From positions 26,027 through 90,026 of the forward strand of contig JAIKVW010000013.1 of NCBI GenBank assembly GCA_024685315.1: DNA of 64,000 bases, read 5' to 3'. This DNA comes from Lachnospiraceae bacterium (GTDB taxonomy: Bacteria > Bacillota > Clostridia > Lachnospirales > Lachnospiraceae). The translations under genes and the position numbers were made by a program. Below the pieces are notes generated by a model that worked only from the letters and a program-made list of their open reading frames with translations, ran no database searches and had not been told where the DNA came from. Below are positions 51,679 through 63,854 of the stretch, piece after piece. Numbering within the stretch: the first letter of the stretch is position 1; the number at the start of each line of letters is the position of its first letter.

Positions 51679-51909
51679 TTATCAACATTCTTTTCAACAA
51701 TAATTATCGACAGTAAAAATGTGCCGGATTTTATCCACTCACTGTGGAATAACTGTTGATAACACGGGAATTTCTGCTTTTAAGGCTTCTTTATCCACTG
51801 ATTTATTAACATTTTTAACTGTTTATGCTTTTTTTGAGTTATCAACAGAACATTCCATATTAATATTTCTGTAAAAATTATTATTGAAAGGAAAATCATT
51901 TTTTCCACA
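51679..51909. promoter_or_regulatory. Upstream part of oriC: DnaA-box cluster
   Basis: DnaA-box-like 9-mers occur at 51679 (TTATCAACA), 51704 (TTATCGACA), 51731 and 51791 (TTATCCACT), 51754 (TTATCAACA, minus), 51743 (TATTCCACA, minus), 51839 (TTATCAACA) and 51901 (TTTTCCACA). Eight sites in 231 bases of A/T-rich DNA between rpmH and dnaA mark the replication origin. Confidence 0.85.
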
Positions 51910-52022
51910 AACCACATCAAATTTCCGAATAATCAACTGCCCTGAAAATTCTTTTCCGGGCCTGAAAAAGTGCCCCTCAGACCATTTCCATATCGTGATG
52001 TATATAAATAGGAAGAAATCCA

Positions 52023-52051
52023 TTGCTTTACGGGCCGTTTTAATGTAAAAT
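52023..52051 (+). promoter_or_regulatory. Probable dnaA promoter
   Basis: TTGCTT (52023-52028) and TAAAAT (52046-52051) are 17 bases apart, 32 bases before the dnaA start. Confidence 0.5.
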
Positions 52052-52083
52052 ATTAGTGTTATATATTCTGGAGGAATACGCCT

Positions 52084-53454
52084 TTGATTAACGAAATTTC
52101 TGAGAACTGGGACCTTATCCGGGAACGCGTCCGAAATGAATTTGACATAACAGAAGTGGCATATAATACCTGGCTCCTTCCGCTGAAAGTCCATTCTGTC
52201 GAGAACGGGACGATCAACCTTGTAATAGATAATGACGGCATCTCCCATATGCGTGAGTATATCAGCCGCAAGTACTGCGAGCCGATCAAGGTTACCGCAG
52301 CGGAATTTTCAGGTGTTGAATACGAGATCAATATCCTTACAAAGGCCGAGGCTGCGGGAATGACTCCTGTTTACGAGGAGCCTGCGAAGCCTGCCCGCCG
52401 TCAGGCAAGTTCACTCGGCACCGCGCTTAACGAAGACCTTACTTTTGAGACCTTCGTCGTGGGCAAGAATAACGAGCTCGCCCAGGCTACCGCGCTGGCA
52501 GTGGCTTCCGACCCCGGAGAGTACGGAAACCCGCTGTTCATCTACGGCGGCGCCGGCCTTGGCAAGACCCACCTCATGCAGGCAATAGGGAACTACGCCC
52601 TTCAGGACAATCCTTCGTTCAAGATCATCTATACGACCACGGAAGCTTTCATGAGCGAGCTTATCACCGCGATCAAGAATCACGCGCAGGACTCCTTTAA
52701 GAGCAAATACCGCAATATCGACATGCTTCTCATGGATGATATACAATTCATTTCCAAGAGTGAAAGCACGATGGAAGAGTTCTTCCATACCTTTAACGCG
52801 CTCTATGACAACAGGAAGCAGGTCGTTCTTTCGTCGGATAAGCCTCCGAAGGACCTCGCAGGCATAGAGGACAGGCTCGTCAGCAGGTTCAAGGCCGGGA
52901 TCACCGTAGACATACAGGTGCCTGACTATGACACCAGGGTAGCCATCCTGGCACGCGAGGCTGACAAATTCCACCTGACCGTCGAGGAGCCCGCGCTGCA
53001 GTATATCGCGGACCATATTGTTTCGAATATCAGGGAACTTAAGGGAGCTCTGAACAGCCTTCAGAATTTCGCAAGACTGAAGAACACCCGCCATATCGAC
53101 CTCGAAACGACAAAATTTGCGCTGCGCGACACCATAGACACAGAACACCAGGTGAAGGTAACTCCCGAGATGATCATCAACGCAGTATGTGAACAGTATA
53201 ATTTCACCATCACTCCTGACGACATCCTCGGAAACAACAAGAGCCGCGATATTTCCTATCCGCGCCAGATCTGCATGTACCTCTGTTCAAGGTACATCGG
53301 GCTTTCCCAGGAGAACATCGGAAGGGCGCTGGGGAATAAAGACCACTCGACTGTTAATTACGGCATCAAAAAAGTTAAACAGGACATTGAAAATGATGAT
53401 CAGGTGAAAAAAACTGTTGATATCATTGTGAAGAAACTTAACCTTCACGAATAG
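52084..53454 (+). CDS. dnaA: Chromosomal replication initiator DnaA
   Basis: The start is a TTG behind GGAGGAAT. The 456-residue protein has domain I (WDLIRERVRNEFDITEVAYNTWLLPL), a short linker, and the AAA+ domain with GGAGLGKTHLMQAIGNY, MLLMDDIQFIS and VSRFKAGITVDIQ. Domain IV carries the DnaA signature IGRALGNKDHSTVNYGIKKV, which reads the DnaA boxes on either side of this gene. Lengths and motifs are normal. It begins the rightward origin run. Confidence 0.98.
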   Translation: MINEISENWDLIRERVRNEFDITEVAYNTWLLPLKVHSVENGTINLVIDNDGISHMREYISRKYCEPIKVTAAEFSGVEYEINILTKAEAAGMTPVYEEPAKPARRQASSLGTALNEDLTFETFVVGKNNELAQATALAVASDPGEYGNPLFIYGGAGLGKTHLMQAIGNYALQDNPSFKIIYTTTEAFMSELITAIKNHAQDSFKSKYRNIDMLLMDDIQFISKSESTMEEFFHTFNALYDNRKQVVLSSDKPPKDLAGIEDRLVSRFKAGITVDIQVPDYDTRVAILAREADKFHLTVEEPALQYIADHIVSNIRELKGALNSLQNFARLKNTRHIDLETTKFALRDTIDTEHQVKVTPEMIINAVCEQYNFTITPDDILGNNKSRDISYPRQICMYLCSRYIGLSQENIGRALGNKDHSTVNYGIKKVKQDIENDDQVKKTVDIIVKKLNLHE

Positions 53455-53467
53455 CCCCTGAAATACC

Positions 53468-53640
53468 TGTTGATAAACCGCAGTATAATAAACAGAATAT
53501 CTCGGGCATATCAACTTGGGATTACGGCTCCGGGCCTTATAAATTAAGGGCTGCAGGCTTAATCCACAATTTCCCGCCTACAACAGCATCATCAGATTAT
53601 AAAATATTATTCACTTTATGTATGTATATATGATAAAGGG
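53468..53640. promoter_or_regulatory. Downstream part of oriC: DnaA boxes and AT-rich unwinding region
   Basis: A minus-strand TTATCAACA at 53468-53476 and a TAATCCACA variant at 53560-53568 precede a very A/T-rich stretch (about 53595-53635). The dnaA-dnaN spacer is 226 bases. This fits the bipartite origin of Firmicutes in which melting occurs after dnaA. Confidence 0.6.
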
Positions 53641-53680
53641 CCCAGCCCTTCGAATTAATAAATGATTCCGGAGGAACGAC

Positions 53681-54784
53681 ATGAAAATAAGTGCTGAAAA
53701 AACCGATCTTATGAGCAGGATAAACGCAGTTCTGAAGGCAGTGCCTGTAAGGACTTCTTTTCCGATAATGGAGTGCATCCTGGTGGATGCTACCCAGGGA
53801 GCGATAACCCTGACTGCAAATGACAGCGAGTTCGGGATCGAAACCGTTCTGGACGGAACGATTGAAGAACCCGGTATGGTAGCTATCGAGGCCAGGATTT
53901 TCTCTGATATTGTGCGGAATCTCCCCGATGACAGGGTGGTGATCACCGTTGACAGCGCGAATCTTGCAGTGATCAGGTGCGGAGAATCCGTATTTAATAT
54001 TGCCGGCAGGGACGCCTACGATTTCGTAAGGCTTCCGGAAGTTGCAAGGAACCGCATGATAAGGCTTTCGCAGTTCTCTCTTAAGGAGATCATCCGCCAG
54101 ACGATTTTCTCGACAGCTGACAATGAGAATAATCTCCTTATGTCGGGAGAGTATTTTGAAGTGACTGGGAATGTCCTCAGGGTCATTTCACTTGACGGGC
54201 AGCGCATCTCGATCAGGAAGATCGAGCTTAAGGAAGCTTACGAGGATGCGAAGATCGTTATCCCCGGCAGGGCGCTTAATGAGATCAGCAAGATCCTCGG
54301 CGGCGGAGTTGATGATGATGTGTCGGTATATTTCACCGACAATCTGGTCCTCTTCGAATTTGGCGATACCAAGGTCGTTACCAGGCTTATCGACGGCGAG
54401 TATTTCCAGGTCGACAGGATGATCTCAGGCGACTACAGCACGAAGATCAAGGCAAATAAGAGAAGCCTGCAGGAATGCATCGAGAGAGCTTCGCTCCTTG
54501 TGAGGGAAGGCGACAGGCGTCCGGTCATCATCAATATTACAGAAGACCGCATGGAGATCAGCATCAAGTCCGCGCTGGGCTCAATGAATGAGAAGATCGG
54601 AGTGGAAAAGGAAGGCCGCGACCTCATGATCGGCTTCAACCCCAGATTCGTGCTTGACGCGGTAAGGGTCGTAGATGACGAGGAAGTCAGCATCTATTTC
54701 ACCACTGCCAGGGCGCCGTTCATAATGAAAAATGATGATGAGAGCTATATTTATCTGATCCTTCCGATCAGCTTCAACATGTAA
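53681..54784 (+). CDS. dnaN: DNA polymerase III beta sliding clamp
   Basis: The 367-residue protein has the three repeated clamp domains: MKISAEKTDLMSRINAVLKAVP..., a central KEIIRQTIFSTADNENNLLMSGEYFEVTGNVLRVISLDGQRI part and the C-terminal SINMTEDRMEISIKS-like and YLILPISFNM end. It forms the ring that tethers polymerase to DNA and is loaded by the clamp loader that includes HolB. GGAGG precedes the ATG. It lies in the conserved slot after dnaA. Confidence 0.97.
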   Translation: MKISAEKTDLMSRINAVLKAVPVRTSFPIMECILVDATQGAITLTANDSEFGIETVLDGTIEEPGMVAIEARIFSDIVRNLPDDRVVITVDSANLAVIRCGESVFNIAGRDAYDFVRLPEVARNRMIRLSQFSLKEIIRQTIFSTADNENNLLMSGEYFEVTGNVLRVISLDGQRISIRKIELKEAYEDAKIVIPGRALNEISKILGGGVDDDVSVYFTDNLVLFEFGDTKVVTRLIDGEYFQVDRMISGDYSTKIKANKRSLQECIERASLLVREGDRRPVIINITEDRMEISIKSALGSMNEKIGVEKEGRDLMIGFNPRFVLDAVRVVDDEEVSIYFTTARAPFIMKNDDESYIYLILPISFNM

Positions 54785-54798
54785 AGAGGATATATTTA

Positions 54799-54994
54799 AT
54801 GAGTGAATTTTCACTTTCAGGAGAATATATAAAGCTTGGACAGCTCCTTAAGGCTTCGGGCCTTGTGGGGAGCGGGTCCGAAGCGAAGGACGTCATCGTG
54901 AACGGGGAAGTCTCCGTGAACGGCGAGGTCTGCACAATGAGGGGCCGGAAGATAGTTCCCGGCGACACAGTGGAATTTGGCGGGGAGACCGTAA

Positions 54995-55005
<11 letters not shown>
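54799..55005 (+). CDS. yaaA: S4-domain RNA-binding protein YaaA/RlbA
   Basis: The 68-residue protein has a single S4 domain: EYIKLGQLLKASGLVGSGSE followed by VNGEVSVNGEVCTMRGRKI, with the typical end GDTVEFGGETVSV. In Bacillus this is YaaA, thought to act in ribosome assembly. It lies between dnaN and recF and overlaps recF by 11 bases, so RecF translation is probably coupled to it. Confidence 0.95.
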
Positions 55006-57998
<2,993 letters not shown>

Positions 57999-58025
57999 AA
58001 TATTTATTTCGGAGAGGATATCCTG

Positions 58026-60572
58026 ATGGATGAAGATAAAAAGACCTATGACGTGATAGACGAGGTCGACCTCAGGGAGAGGATGGAAACATTTTACATT
58101 GATTACGCGATGAGCGTAATCGCGTCCAGAGCGCTTCCGGACGTGCGCGACGGTCTTAAGCCGGTGCAGAGGAGGATCCTCTACGCCATGCAGGAGCTGG
58201 GAAATTTCCCTGACAAGCCCCACCGTAAATGCGCGCGTATCGTAGGTGACACCATGGGTAAATTCCACCCGCACGGCGATTCTTCGATCTACGGCGCGCT
58301 GGTCAACATGGCCCAGAGCTGGTCGATGAGATACACGCTCGTGGACGGGCACGGCAACTTCGGATCGGTCGACGGAGACTCCGCGGCCGCGATGAGGTAC
58401 ACCGAGGCGCGTCTCAGCAAGATCTCCATGGAGCTCATGGCCGATATCAATAAAGATACCGTGGACTTCGTCCCGAACTTTGACGAGACCGAGAAAGAGC
58501 CTACCGTAATGCCCGCAAGGTTCCCGAACCTGCTGGTAAATGGCACCACCGGCATCGCCGTCGGTATGGCAACTAACATACCGCCTCACAACCTCAAGGA
58601 GACGATAGACGGCGTTATCAGGATCATTGACAACAAGACCGCAGGCCGCGAGACTTCCATCGAAGAAGTGATGGACATCATAAAAGGGCCGGATTTTCCT
58701 ACCGGGGCAATGATACTCGGAAGGCGCGGGATCAATGAAGCCTACAGGACCGGCCGCGGCAAGATCAAGGTCCGCGCGGTCACCGACATTGAGACCGCTC
58801 CCAACGGAAGGCAGAAGATCGCGGTCACGGAGCTTCCTTATCTGGTAAACAAGGCAAGGCTCATCGAGCGCATTGCGGAGCTTGTTAAGGATAAGAAGAT
58901 CGACGGTATCAGCGATCTCCGCGACGAGACTAGCCGTGAGGGCATGAGGGTCGTGATCGAGCTCAAAAAGGGCGCGAACGCGAACGTTGTGCTCAACCAG
59001 CTCTACAAGCACACCCCGCTCGAGGACACCTTCGGCGTGAACATGCTCGCGCTGGTAAACGGCGAGCCCAAGGTGCTCAACCTGCTCCAGATGCTCGAAT
59101 ATTATCTCGAACACCAGGAGGACGTTGTCGCAAGGCGCACAAGGCACGACCTCAAGAAGGCAAAAGAGCGTGCTCACATATTGGAAGGCCTGCTCATCGC
59201 CCTTGACAATATTGACGAAGTAATAAAGATAATCAGGTCCTCCGAGAGCGTGGCCGCGGCTAAGGCAAAGCTCATGGAGCGCTTCGGGCTTTCAGATCTG
59301 CAGGCCCAGGCGATCGTAGACATGAGGCTCCGCGCCCTGACCGGCCTGGAGCGCGAGAAGATCGAGAAAGAGTACGCCGAGCTCCAGAAGCTTATCGGGG
59401 AGCTTGAGGCTATCCTTGCCGACGAGAAGCTCCTGCTCGGAGTGGTCAAGAAAGAGCTCATCGTGGTGCGCGACAAATACAGCGACGAGCGCAGGACCTC
59501 GATCGGCATCGATGACGAAGAGATAACGCTTGACGACATGATCAAGAGCGAGAATACCGTATTCGCGCTCACGAACCTCGGGTACATCAAGAGGATGACC
59601 ATGGACAACTTCCGCAGCCAGAACCGCGGCGGAAGAGGCATCAGAGGCATCACGACTCTTGACGAGGACCAGATCGAAAAGATCATGCTCGCGAACACGC
59701 ATGACAATATTCTGTTCTTCACGAACACAGGACGCGTTTTCAGGATGAAGGGCTACCGCATCCCCGAGGCCTCCAGGACTTCAAGAGGGACGGCTCTCGT
59801 GAACCTCCTTCAGACAGGCGGGGACGAGCGCATCGTAGCGATGCTTCCGGAGAAGACCGAGGCGGAGGAGAGCGGGAAGTATCTCATCATGGCCACTAAG
59901 AACGGCCTTGTGAAGAAGACCAGCTACGACCTCTACGGGAACATCAGGAAGAACGGCCTGATCGCGACCCTGCTGAGGGAGGGCGACGAGCTTATAGACG
60001 TAAAGGTCATCGGAAAAGAGGAGAATATTTTCCTCATAACCAGGAAAGGCATGGGGATCTATTTCAGCGAGACCGACGTGCGTCCGTCCGGAAGGGCATC
60101 TTCAGGCGTCACGGGCATCAGGATCGCCGAAGATGACGCGGTTACCGGCATGATCACCGAAAGCGAAGGCGACAATATCCTCGTTGTGACCGCAAACGGC
60201 CGCGGCAAGCAGATGAATATGGGTCTCTTCCATACCCAGTACAGGGGCGGAAAGGGCGTAAGGTACTACAAGGTCACCGAGAAGAGCGGCCAGGTAGTCG
60301 GCGCGATGAGCGTTTATCCCGGCGAAGAGCTCATGATGATAACCTCCGGCGGCATCATAATCCGGATCCCGATAGACTCCATTTCCGTTCAGGGAAGGGC
60401 AGCCTCCGGCGTCAAGCTCATAAGCCTTGATGAGGGAACTAGCGTTGTAAGCATCGAGAAGATAACCGCGGAAGTGCTCCAGGAAGAAGCTGAGGCCGCA
60501 GAAGCCGAGGCAGAATCTTCAGAAGAAGCAGCTCCCGAGGAGGAATCTCCGGAGGAGGATCCTGAAGAATAA
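58026..60572 (+). CDS. gyrA: DNA gyrase subunit A
   Basis: The 848-residue protein has the breakage-reunion domain with catalytic Tyr125 in [12 protein letters not shown], the quinolone region [17 protein letters not shown], a coiled-coil arm, and the C-terminal beta-pinwheel with a GyrA-box variant QNRGGRG. An acidic tail of about 30 Glu/Ala/Ser residues follows, as in many GyrA proteins. The residue matching E. coli Asp87 is Gly90, and the Ser83 equivalent is Ser86. The ribosome site is GGAGAGGA. It lies 27 bases after gyrB and ends in a bidirectional terminator. Confidence 0.96.
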   Translation: MDEDKKTYDVIDEVDLRERMETFYIDYAMSVIASRALPDVRDGLKPVQRRILYAMQELGNFPDKPHRKCARIVGDTMGKFHPHGDSSIYGALVNMAQSWSMRYTLVDGHGNFGSVDGDSAAAMRYTEARLSKISMELMADINKDTVDFVPNFDETEKEPTVMPARFPNLLVNGTTGIAVGMATNIPPHNLKETIDGVIRIIDNKTAGRETSIEEVMDIIKGPDFPTGAMILGRRGINEAYRTGRGKIKVRAVTDIETAPNGRQKIAVTELPYLVNKARLIERIAELVKDKKIDGISDLRDETSREGMRVVIELKKGANANVVLNQLYKHTPLEDTFGVNMLALVNGEPKVLNLLQMLEYYLEHQEDVVARRTRHDLKKAKERAHILEGLLIALDNIDEVIKIIRSSESVAAAKAKLMERFGLSDLQAQAIVDMRLRALTGLEREKIEKEYAELQKLIGELEAILADEKLLLGVVKKELIVVRDKYSDERRTSIGIDDEEITLDDMIKSENTVFALTNLGYIKRMTMDNFRSQNRGGRGIRGITTLDEDQIEKIMLANTHDNILFFTNTGRVFRMKGYRIPEASRTSRGTALVNLLQTGGDERIVAMLPEKTEAEESGKYLIMATKNGLVKKTSYDLYGNIRKNGLIATLLREGDELIDVKVIGKEENIFLITRKGMGIYFSETDVRPSGRASSGVTGIRIAEDDAVTGMITESEGDNILVVTANGRGKQMNMGLFHTQYRGGKGVRYYKVTEKSGQVVGAMSVYPGEELMMITSGGIIIRIPIDSISVQGRAASGVKLISLDEGTSVVSIEKITAEVLQEEAEAAEAEAESSEEAAPEEESPEEDPEE

Positions 60573-60580
60573 TAAAATGA

Positions 60581-60616
60581 GCCCGCTCATTCGGATCAGT
60601 TCCTGAACGAGCGGGC
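60581..60616. terminator. Bidirectional terminator between gyrA and the ClC gene
   Basis: GCCCGCTC (60581-60588) pairs with GAGCGGGC (60609-60616), with an inner TTC/GAA extension; TTATAAAAATT follows, which is T-rich on the minus strand. Confidence 0.8.
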
Positions 60617-60626
60617 TTATAAAAAT

Positions 60627-61901
60627 TTACAGAGGGTTCGTGTCCCGGTTAATGTAGCGGGCAGAGTATTTTGAATAAATGATCTTCTGGCTGTGGTAGA
60701 GCCCGTAATATCCCGAGAGCGCGTAGCTTACGGCCACGGTTATCAGGAAGTAAGGCATTCCCGAAAAGCCGAAGAGCTCAAAAGATATCAGCAGCGACGT
60801 GATCGGGCAGTTCGTGACTCCGCAGAAAACACCGATCATTCCGCAGGCGGCCGCGAGCGGCAGCGGAATTCCGAGCACGGATCCGAGCACGTAGCCGAGC
60901 GTGGCCCCGGTAAAGAACGAAGGGACGATCTCGCCGCCCTTAAACCCTGAACCCAGGGTCGCGGCGGTAAACACCGGCTTCAGTATGAACGCGAACCATG
61001 GTATCGCGCGGGCCCCGGTAAAGCAGGCCTTAATGATGTCGGTGCCGGTGCCCAGGTAGTCGCGGGTCCGGAATATGAGCATCAACGCGATGACTATTGC
61101 GCCGCCGGCAGCGGCGCGAAGGAAGGGGTTCGGAATATATTTTTTAAAGAGATGCTCCGCGCCGTGAAGAATGATGCAGAAGAGCACGCTCATTCCTGCG
61201 AAGGCAATGGCCGCGATAAAGACCTTTCCGCCGAGCAGGGCTGAAAGAGCAGGGATCTCGCCTACGGCATATGCTTCAGGCACAAGTCCGAGCAGGCGCG
61301 CTATATACGAAGCGGTGAGTGACGAGAGCACGCAGGGGACAAGAGCAGAGTAGTACATTACCCCGATGCTCACGACTTCCATGGAAAAGATGGCCGCAGC
61401 CATGGGGGTGCCGAACACCGCCGAGAAAGTCCCGCTCATGGTGCACATTATGAGCACGTGCTTGTCCAGACTGCTCAGTCCGAACTTATCCCCGAGCAGC
61501 TGTCCCATGCTCCCGCCGAGCTGGAGAGCAGCCCCTTCGCGCCCGGAAGAGCCTCCGAACAGGTGGGTGATCGCGGATGATATGAAAATGAGCGGCATCA
61601 CGGCCGGGGGTATGTGGTCATTCAGCCTTATGGACGTGAGACAAATATTAGTACCGCTGTTGTCAGCCTGTCCGGCCTTGTGGTACAGGTAAACTATCAG
61701 GAGACCGGCCGCGGGAAGCAGGAAGACCAGCCAGCCGGCGCTGTTGCGGAGAAAGGTCACGCCTGTTATTACATAGGAAAAGGCTGAGCCCATCAGGCCC
61801 GAGATCACGCCCGATATCAGCGCAAGAATGATCCATTTGATAAAATCCTGAATATGCTGCGCAAGCGGCGCGACGCTTTTAATAATATTTTTTTCGTTCA
61901 T
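60627..61901 (-). CDS. ClC-family chloride (or fluoride) channel/antiporter
   Basis: From the ATG at 61901 (GGGGTGAG upstream) the protein has 424 residues and about ten helices. ClC motifs are LFGGSSGREGAALQLGGSMGQLL (GREG with the gating glutamate) and GSGFKGGEIVPSFFTGATLGYVLG. The usual first selectivity motif GSGIP is replaced by NSGTN in QADNSGTNICL, so ion selectivity is unclear. The family includes Cl-/H+ antiporters and F-/H+ antiporters. No fluoride riboswitch is seen upstream. It is divergent from the fumarase genes. Confidence 0.88.
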   Translation of the reverse strand: MNEKNIIKSVAPLAQHIQDFIKWIILALISGVISGLMGSAFSYVITGVTFLRNSAGWLVFLLPAAGLLIVYLYHKAGQADNSGTNICLTSIRLNDHIPPAVMPLIFISSAITHLFGGSSGREGAALQLGGSMGQLLGDKFGLSSLDKHVLIMCTMSGTFSAVFGTPMAAAIFSMEVVSIGVMYYSALVPCVLSSLTASYIARLLGLVPEAYAVGEIPALSALLGGKVFIAAIAFAGMSVLFCIILHGAEHLFKKYIPNPFLRAAAGGAIVIALMLIFRTRDYLGTGTDIIKACFTGARAIPWFAFILKPVFTAATLGSGFKGGEIVPSFFTGATLGYVLGSVLGIPLPLAAACGMIGVFCGVTNCPITSLLISFELFGFSGMPYFLITVAVSYALSGYYGLYHSQKIIYSKYSARYINRDTNPL

Positions 61902-61980
61902 TATCTCACCCCAAGACAAGATAATAACCCAAGCCATGGGCAAATATCAAGACTTGTTTGAGGATAGGGGGATCTTTTAT

Positions 61981-62823
61981 ATGAGAGAAGTAAGCTGCGA
62001 ATCGATTAAAAACTGCATAAAGGAAATGTGCATACAAGCCGCGCACTTTATTTCGGAAGACGTGAGGTGCGCGCTGGAAAATGGCCTGAAGGCGGAGGGA
62101 TCCGAGCTCGGCAGGCAGATCCTTGAGGAACTGCTGGAGAATGCTGAGATCGCCGGCAATGAAATGATCCCGATATGCCAGGACACCGGGATGGCGGTGG
62201 TATTCATCGATATCGGGCAGGAAGTGCACATAATCGGCGGAAGCCTTGAAGATGCCGTGAACAGCGGCGTGCGCGAGGGCTACACCGAAGGTTATCTCCG
62301 GAAATCCGTGGTCAGCGATCCGCTTGAGAGAGTAAATACCGGCGACAACACACCGGCCGTCATTCATTATAATATAGTGCCCGGCGATGTCCTTAAGATC
62401 ACCATTGCCCCGAAGGGCTTCGGAAGCGAGAACATGAGCAGGATCTATATGCTCAAGCCCGCGGACGGAGAAGAGGGAGTACTGAACGCCATCACAGAGA
62501 CCGCCGCGCTGGCAGGACCGAACTCCTGCCCTCCTTTTATTATAGGCGTGGGCATCGGGGGAGATTTCGAGAAGGCGGCGCTCATGGCGAAGCATGCCCT
62601 GACCAGAAAGGCCGGCGAGCGCTCCGCGGACGCTAAAGCCGCAGAACTTGAAGAGAAAGCACTTACGAGGATAAATAAGCTCGGGATCGGGCCCGCAGGG
62701 CTTGGCGGCAACGTCACCGCCCTTGCGGTAAATATTGAGACCTATCCGACCCATATCGCAGGCCTTCCGGTAGCCGTGAACATGTGCTGCCACGCCTGCA
62801 GGCACATGGAGGCAGAATTATGA
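61981..62823 (+). CDS. Class I fumarate hydratase / tartrate dehydratase alpha subunit
   Basis: Starting at the ATG at 61981 (GAGGATAGGGGG upstream) the protein has 280 residues. It has the 4Fe-4S ligand cysteines in PICQDTGMAVVF, NSCPPFIIGVGIGGDF and CCHACRH, and LGIGPAGLGGNVTALAVNI. It is the alpha half of the oxygen-sensitive two-subunit fumarase/L(+)-tartrate dehydratase. It overlaps the beta subunit start as ATGA. Fumarase is the likely activity in a central-metabolism context; tartrate cannot be excluded. Confidence 0.94.
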   Translation: MREVSCESIKNCIKEMCIQAAHFISEDVRCALENGLKAEGSELGRQILEELLENAEIAGNEMIPICQDTGMAVVFIDIGQEVHIIGGSLEDAVNSGVREGYTEGYLRKSVVSDPLERVNTGDNTPAVIHYNIVPGDVLKITIAPKGFGSENMSRIYMLKPADGEEGVLNAITETAALAGPNSCPPFIIGVGIGGDFEKAALMAKHALTRKAGERSADAKAAELEEKALTRINKLGIGPAGLGGNVTALAVNIETYPTHIAGLPVAVNMCCHACRHMEAEL

Positions 62824-63371
62824 CCTACGAGATCAGCGTCCCCTTTACCCGCGAAGAAGCAGCAAAGATGAAGGCGGGCGACCATATTTACATTACAGGG
62901 ACAATATATACGGCCCGGGATGCGGCGCATAAGCGCATGGCCGAGGCTCTTGCGGAAGGGAAAGAACTTCCTTTTGATATAAGAGGACAGGTCATTTACT
63001 ATATGGGGCCTTCGCCCGCGAGGCCGGGAAAGCCCGCAGGGTCCGCAGGGCCGACTACCGCGAGCCGCATGGATAAATACACCCCCGCGCTTCTGGACCT
63101 TGGCCTTCTGGGAATGGTCGGGAAAGGCAGAAGGTCTGACGCGGTGAAAGAGGCAATAGTCCGGAACAAGGCCGTATATCTCGCCGCAGTCGGCGGGGCC
63201 GGCGCGCTGCTCTCGAAATGCATCCGCTCATCGGAAGTGATCGCCTACGATGACCTCGGCACGGAAGCAATAAGGAAGCTTTACGTAGAGAAGATGCCGG
63301 TCATCGTGGTTATGGATTCGGAGGGCCGCGACCTGTACGCGGATAATCCCGAAAAATACCGCATAAGCTGA
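62820..63371 (+). CDS. Class I fumarate hydratase / tartrate dehydratase beta subunit
   Basis: The 183-residue protein begins YEISVPFTREEAAKMKAGDHIYITGTIYTARDAAHKRM and has the active-site region PSPARPGKPAGSAGPTTASRMD, VGKGRR and VYLAAVGGAGALLSKCI. These are the beta-domain signatures of class I fumarases, with the substrate-binding His/Arg set. It follows the alpha gene by an ATGA overlap, so translation is coupled. A perfect hairpin lies 60 bases downstream. Confidence 0.94.
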   Translation: MTYEISVPFTREEAAKMKAGDHIYITGTIYTARDAAHKRMAEALAEGKELPFDIRGQVIYYMGPSPARPGKPAGSAGPTTASRMDKYTPALLDLGLLGMVGKGRRSDAVKEAIVRNKAVYLAAVGGAGALLSKCIRSSEVIAYDDLGTEAIRKLYVEKMPVIVVMDSEGRDLYADNPEKYRIS

Positions 63372-63430
63372 AAGAAAGACCCGTGTAAAAAATTTTCCCG
63401 GAGACTGATTATATATTTTTATGTCATTTT

Positions 63431-63454
63431 GTGCCCCTCAGAAATGAGGGGCAC
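63431..63454. terminator. Terminator-like hairpin after fumarase
   Basis: GTGCCCCTCA (63431-63440) pairs perfectly with TGAGGGGCAC (63445-63454) around a GAAA tetraloop; the downstream TATATATA is A/T-rich but not a T run. Confidence 0.55.
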
Positions 63455-63538
63455 TATATATAGAAGAAACTCGGTCAGGATCGCGTTTATTAATAAGGAC
63501 AGCTGAATGCTCCTATTACAAAAGCTTAAAAAAACCGA

Positions 63539-63567
63539 TTGACAAATAAAAAACCTTAATCTATAAT
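63539..63567 (+). promoter_or_regulatory. Consensus promoter of tRNA-Ser
   Basis: TTGACA (63539-63544) and TATAAT (63562-63567) are both perfect and 17 bases apart, 39 bases before the mature tRNA. Confidence 0.85.
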
Positions 63568-63605
63568 GTTTTTTGCACTGTTGGAAGGACGGCCTACATG
63601 CACTT

Positions 63606-63693
63606 GGAGAAGTACTCAAGAGGCCGAAGAGGCGCCCCTGCTAAGGGTGTAGGTCGGGAAACCGGCGCGAGGGTTCAAATCCCTCCTTCTCCG
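63606..63693 (+). tRNA. tRNA-Ser(GCU)
   Basis: The acceptor arms GGAGAAG and CTTCTCC pair with discriminator G. The D arm is CTCAAGAGGCCGAAGAGG. The anticodon stem CGCCC/GGGTG closes loop CTGCTAA, giving anticodon GCT, which reads AGC and AGT. The long variable arm (TAGGTCGGGAAACCGGC) is typical of class II tRNA-Ser. The T arm is GAGGGTTCAAATCCCTC. CCA is not encoded. Confidence 0.96.
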
Positions 63694-63695
63694 GC

Positions 63696-63761
63696 GCTTT
63701 TAGTTGGCGAGCGAAGCTGGTTCACTAAAAGCCCGCTCATCGGACATTAGTCCGGACGAGC
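63696..63761. other. Two hairpins after tRNA-Ser
   Basis: GCTTTTAGT pairs with ACTAAAAGC (63696-63704 with 63724-63732), and GCTCATCGGAC pairs with GTCCGGACGAGC (63735-63745 with 63750-63761). Neither has a strong T run. They may be processing or weak termination stems between the tRNA and the rRNA promoter. Confidence 0.45.
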
Positions 63762-63825
63762 TATATCATAAAAGCTCTCTAATAAACTGCATTAATTGCA
63801 CTTCTAAAAAAGCAGAACTTAGTAG

Positions 63826-63854
63826 TTGACAAAGAGAAAACACTGCAGTATATT
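63826..63854 (+). promoter_or_regulatory. rRNA operon promoter
   Basis: TTGACA (63826-63831) and TATATT (63849-63854) are 17 bases apart. Downstream there is no ORF but about 140 bases of rrn-type leader. Confidence 0.75.
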
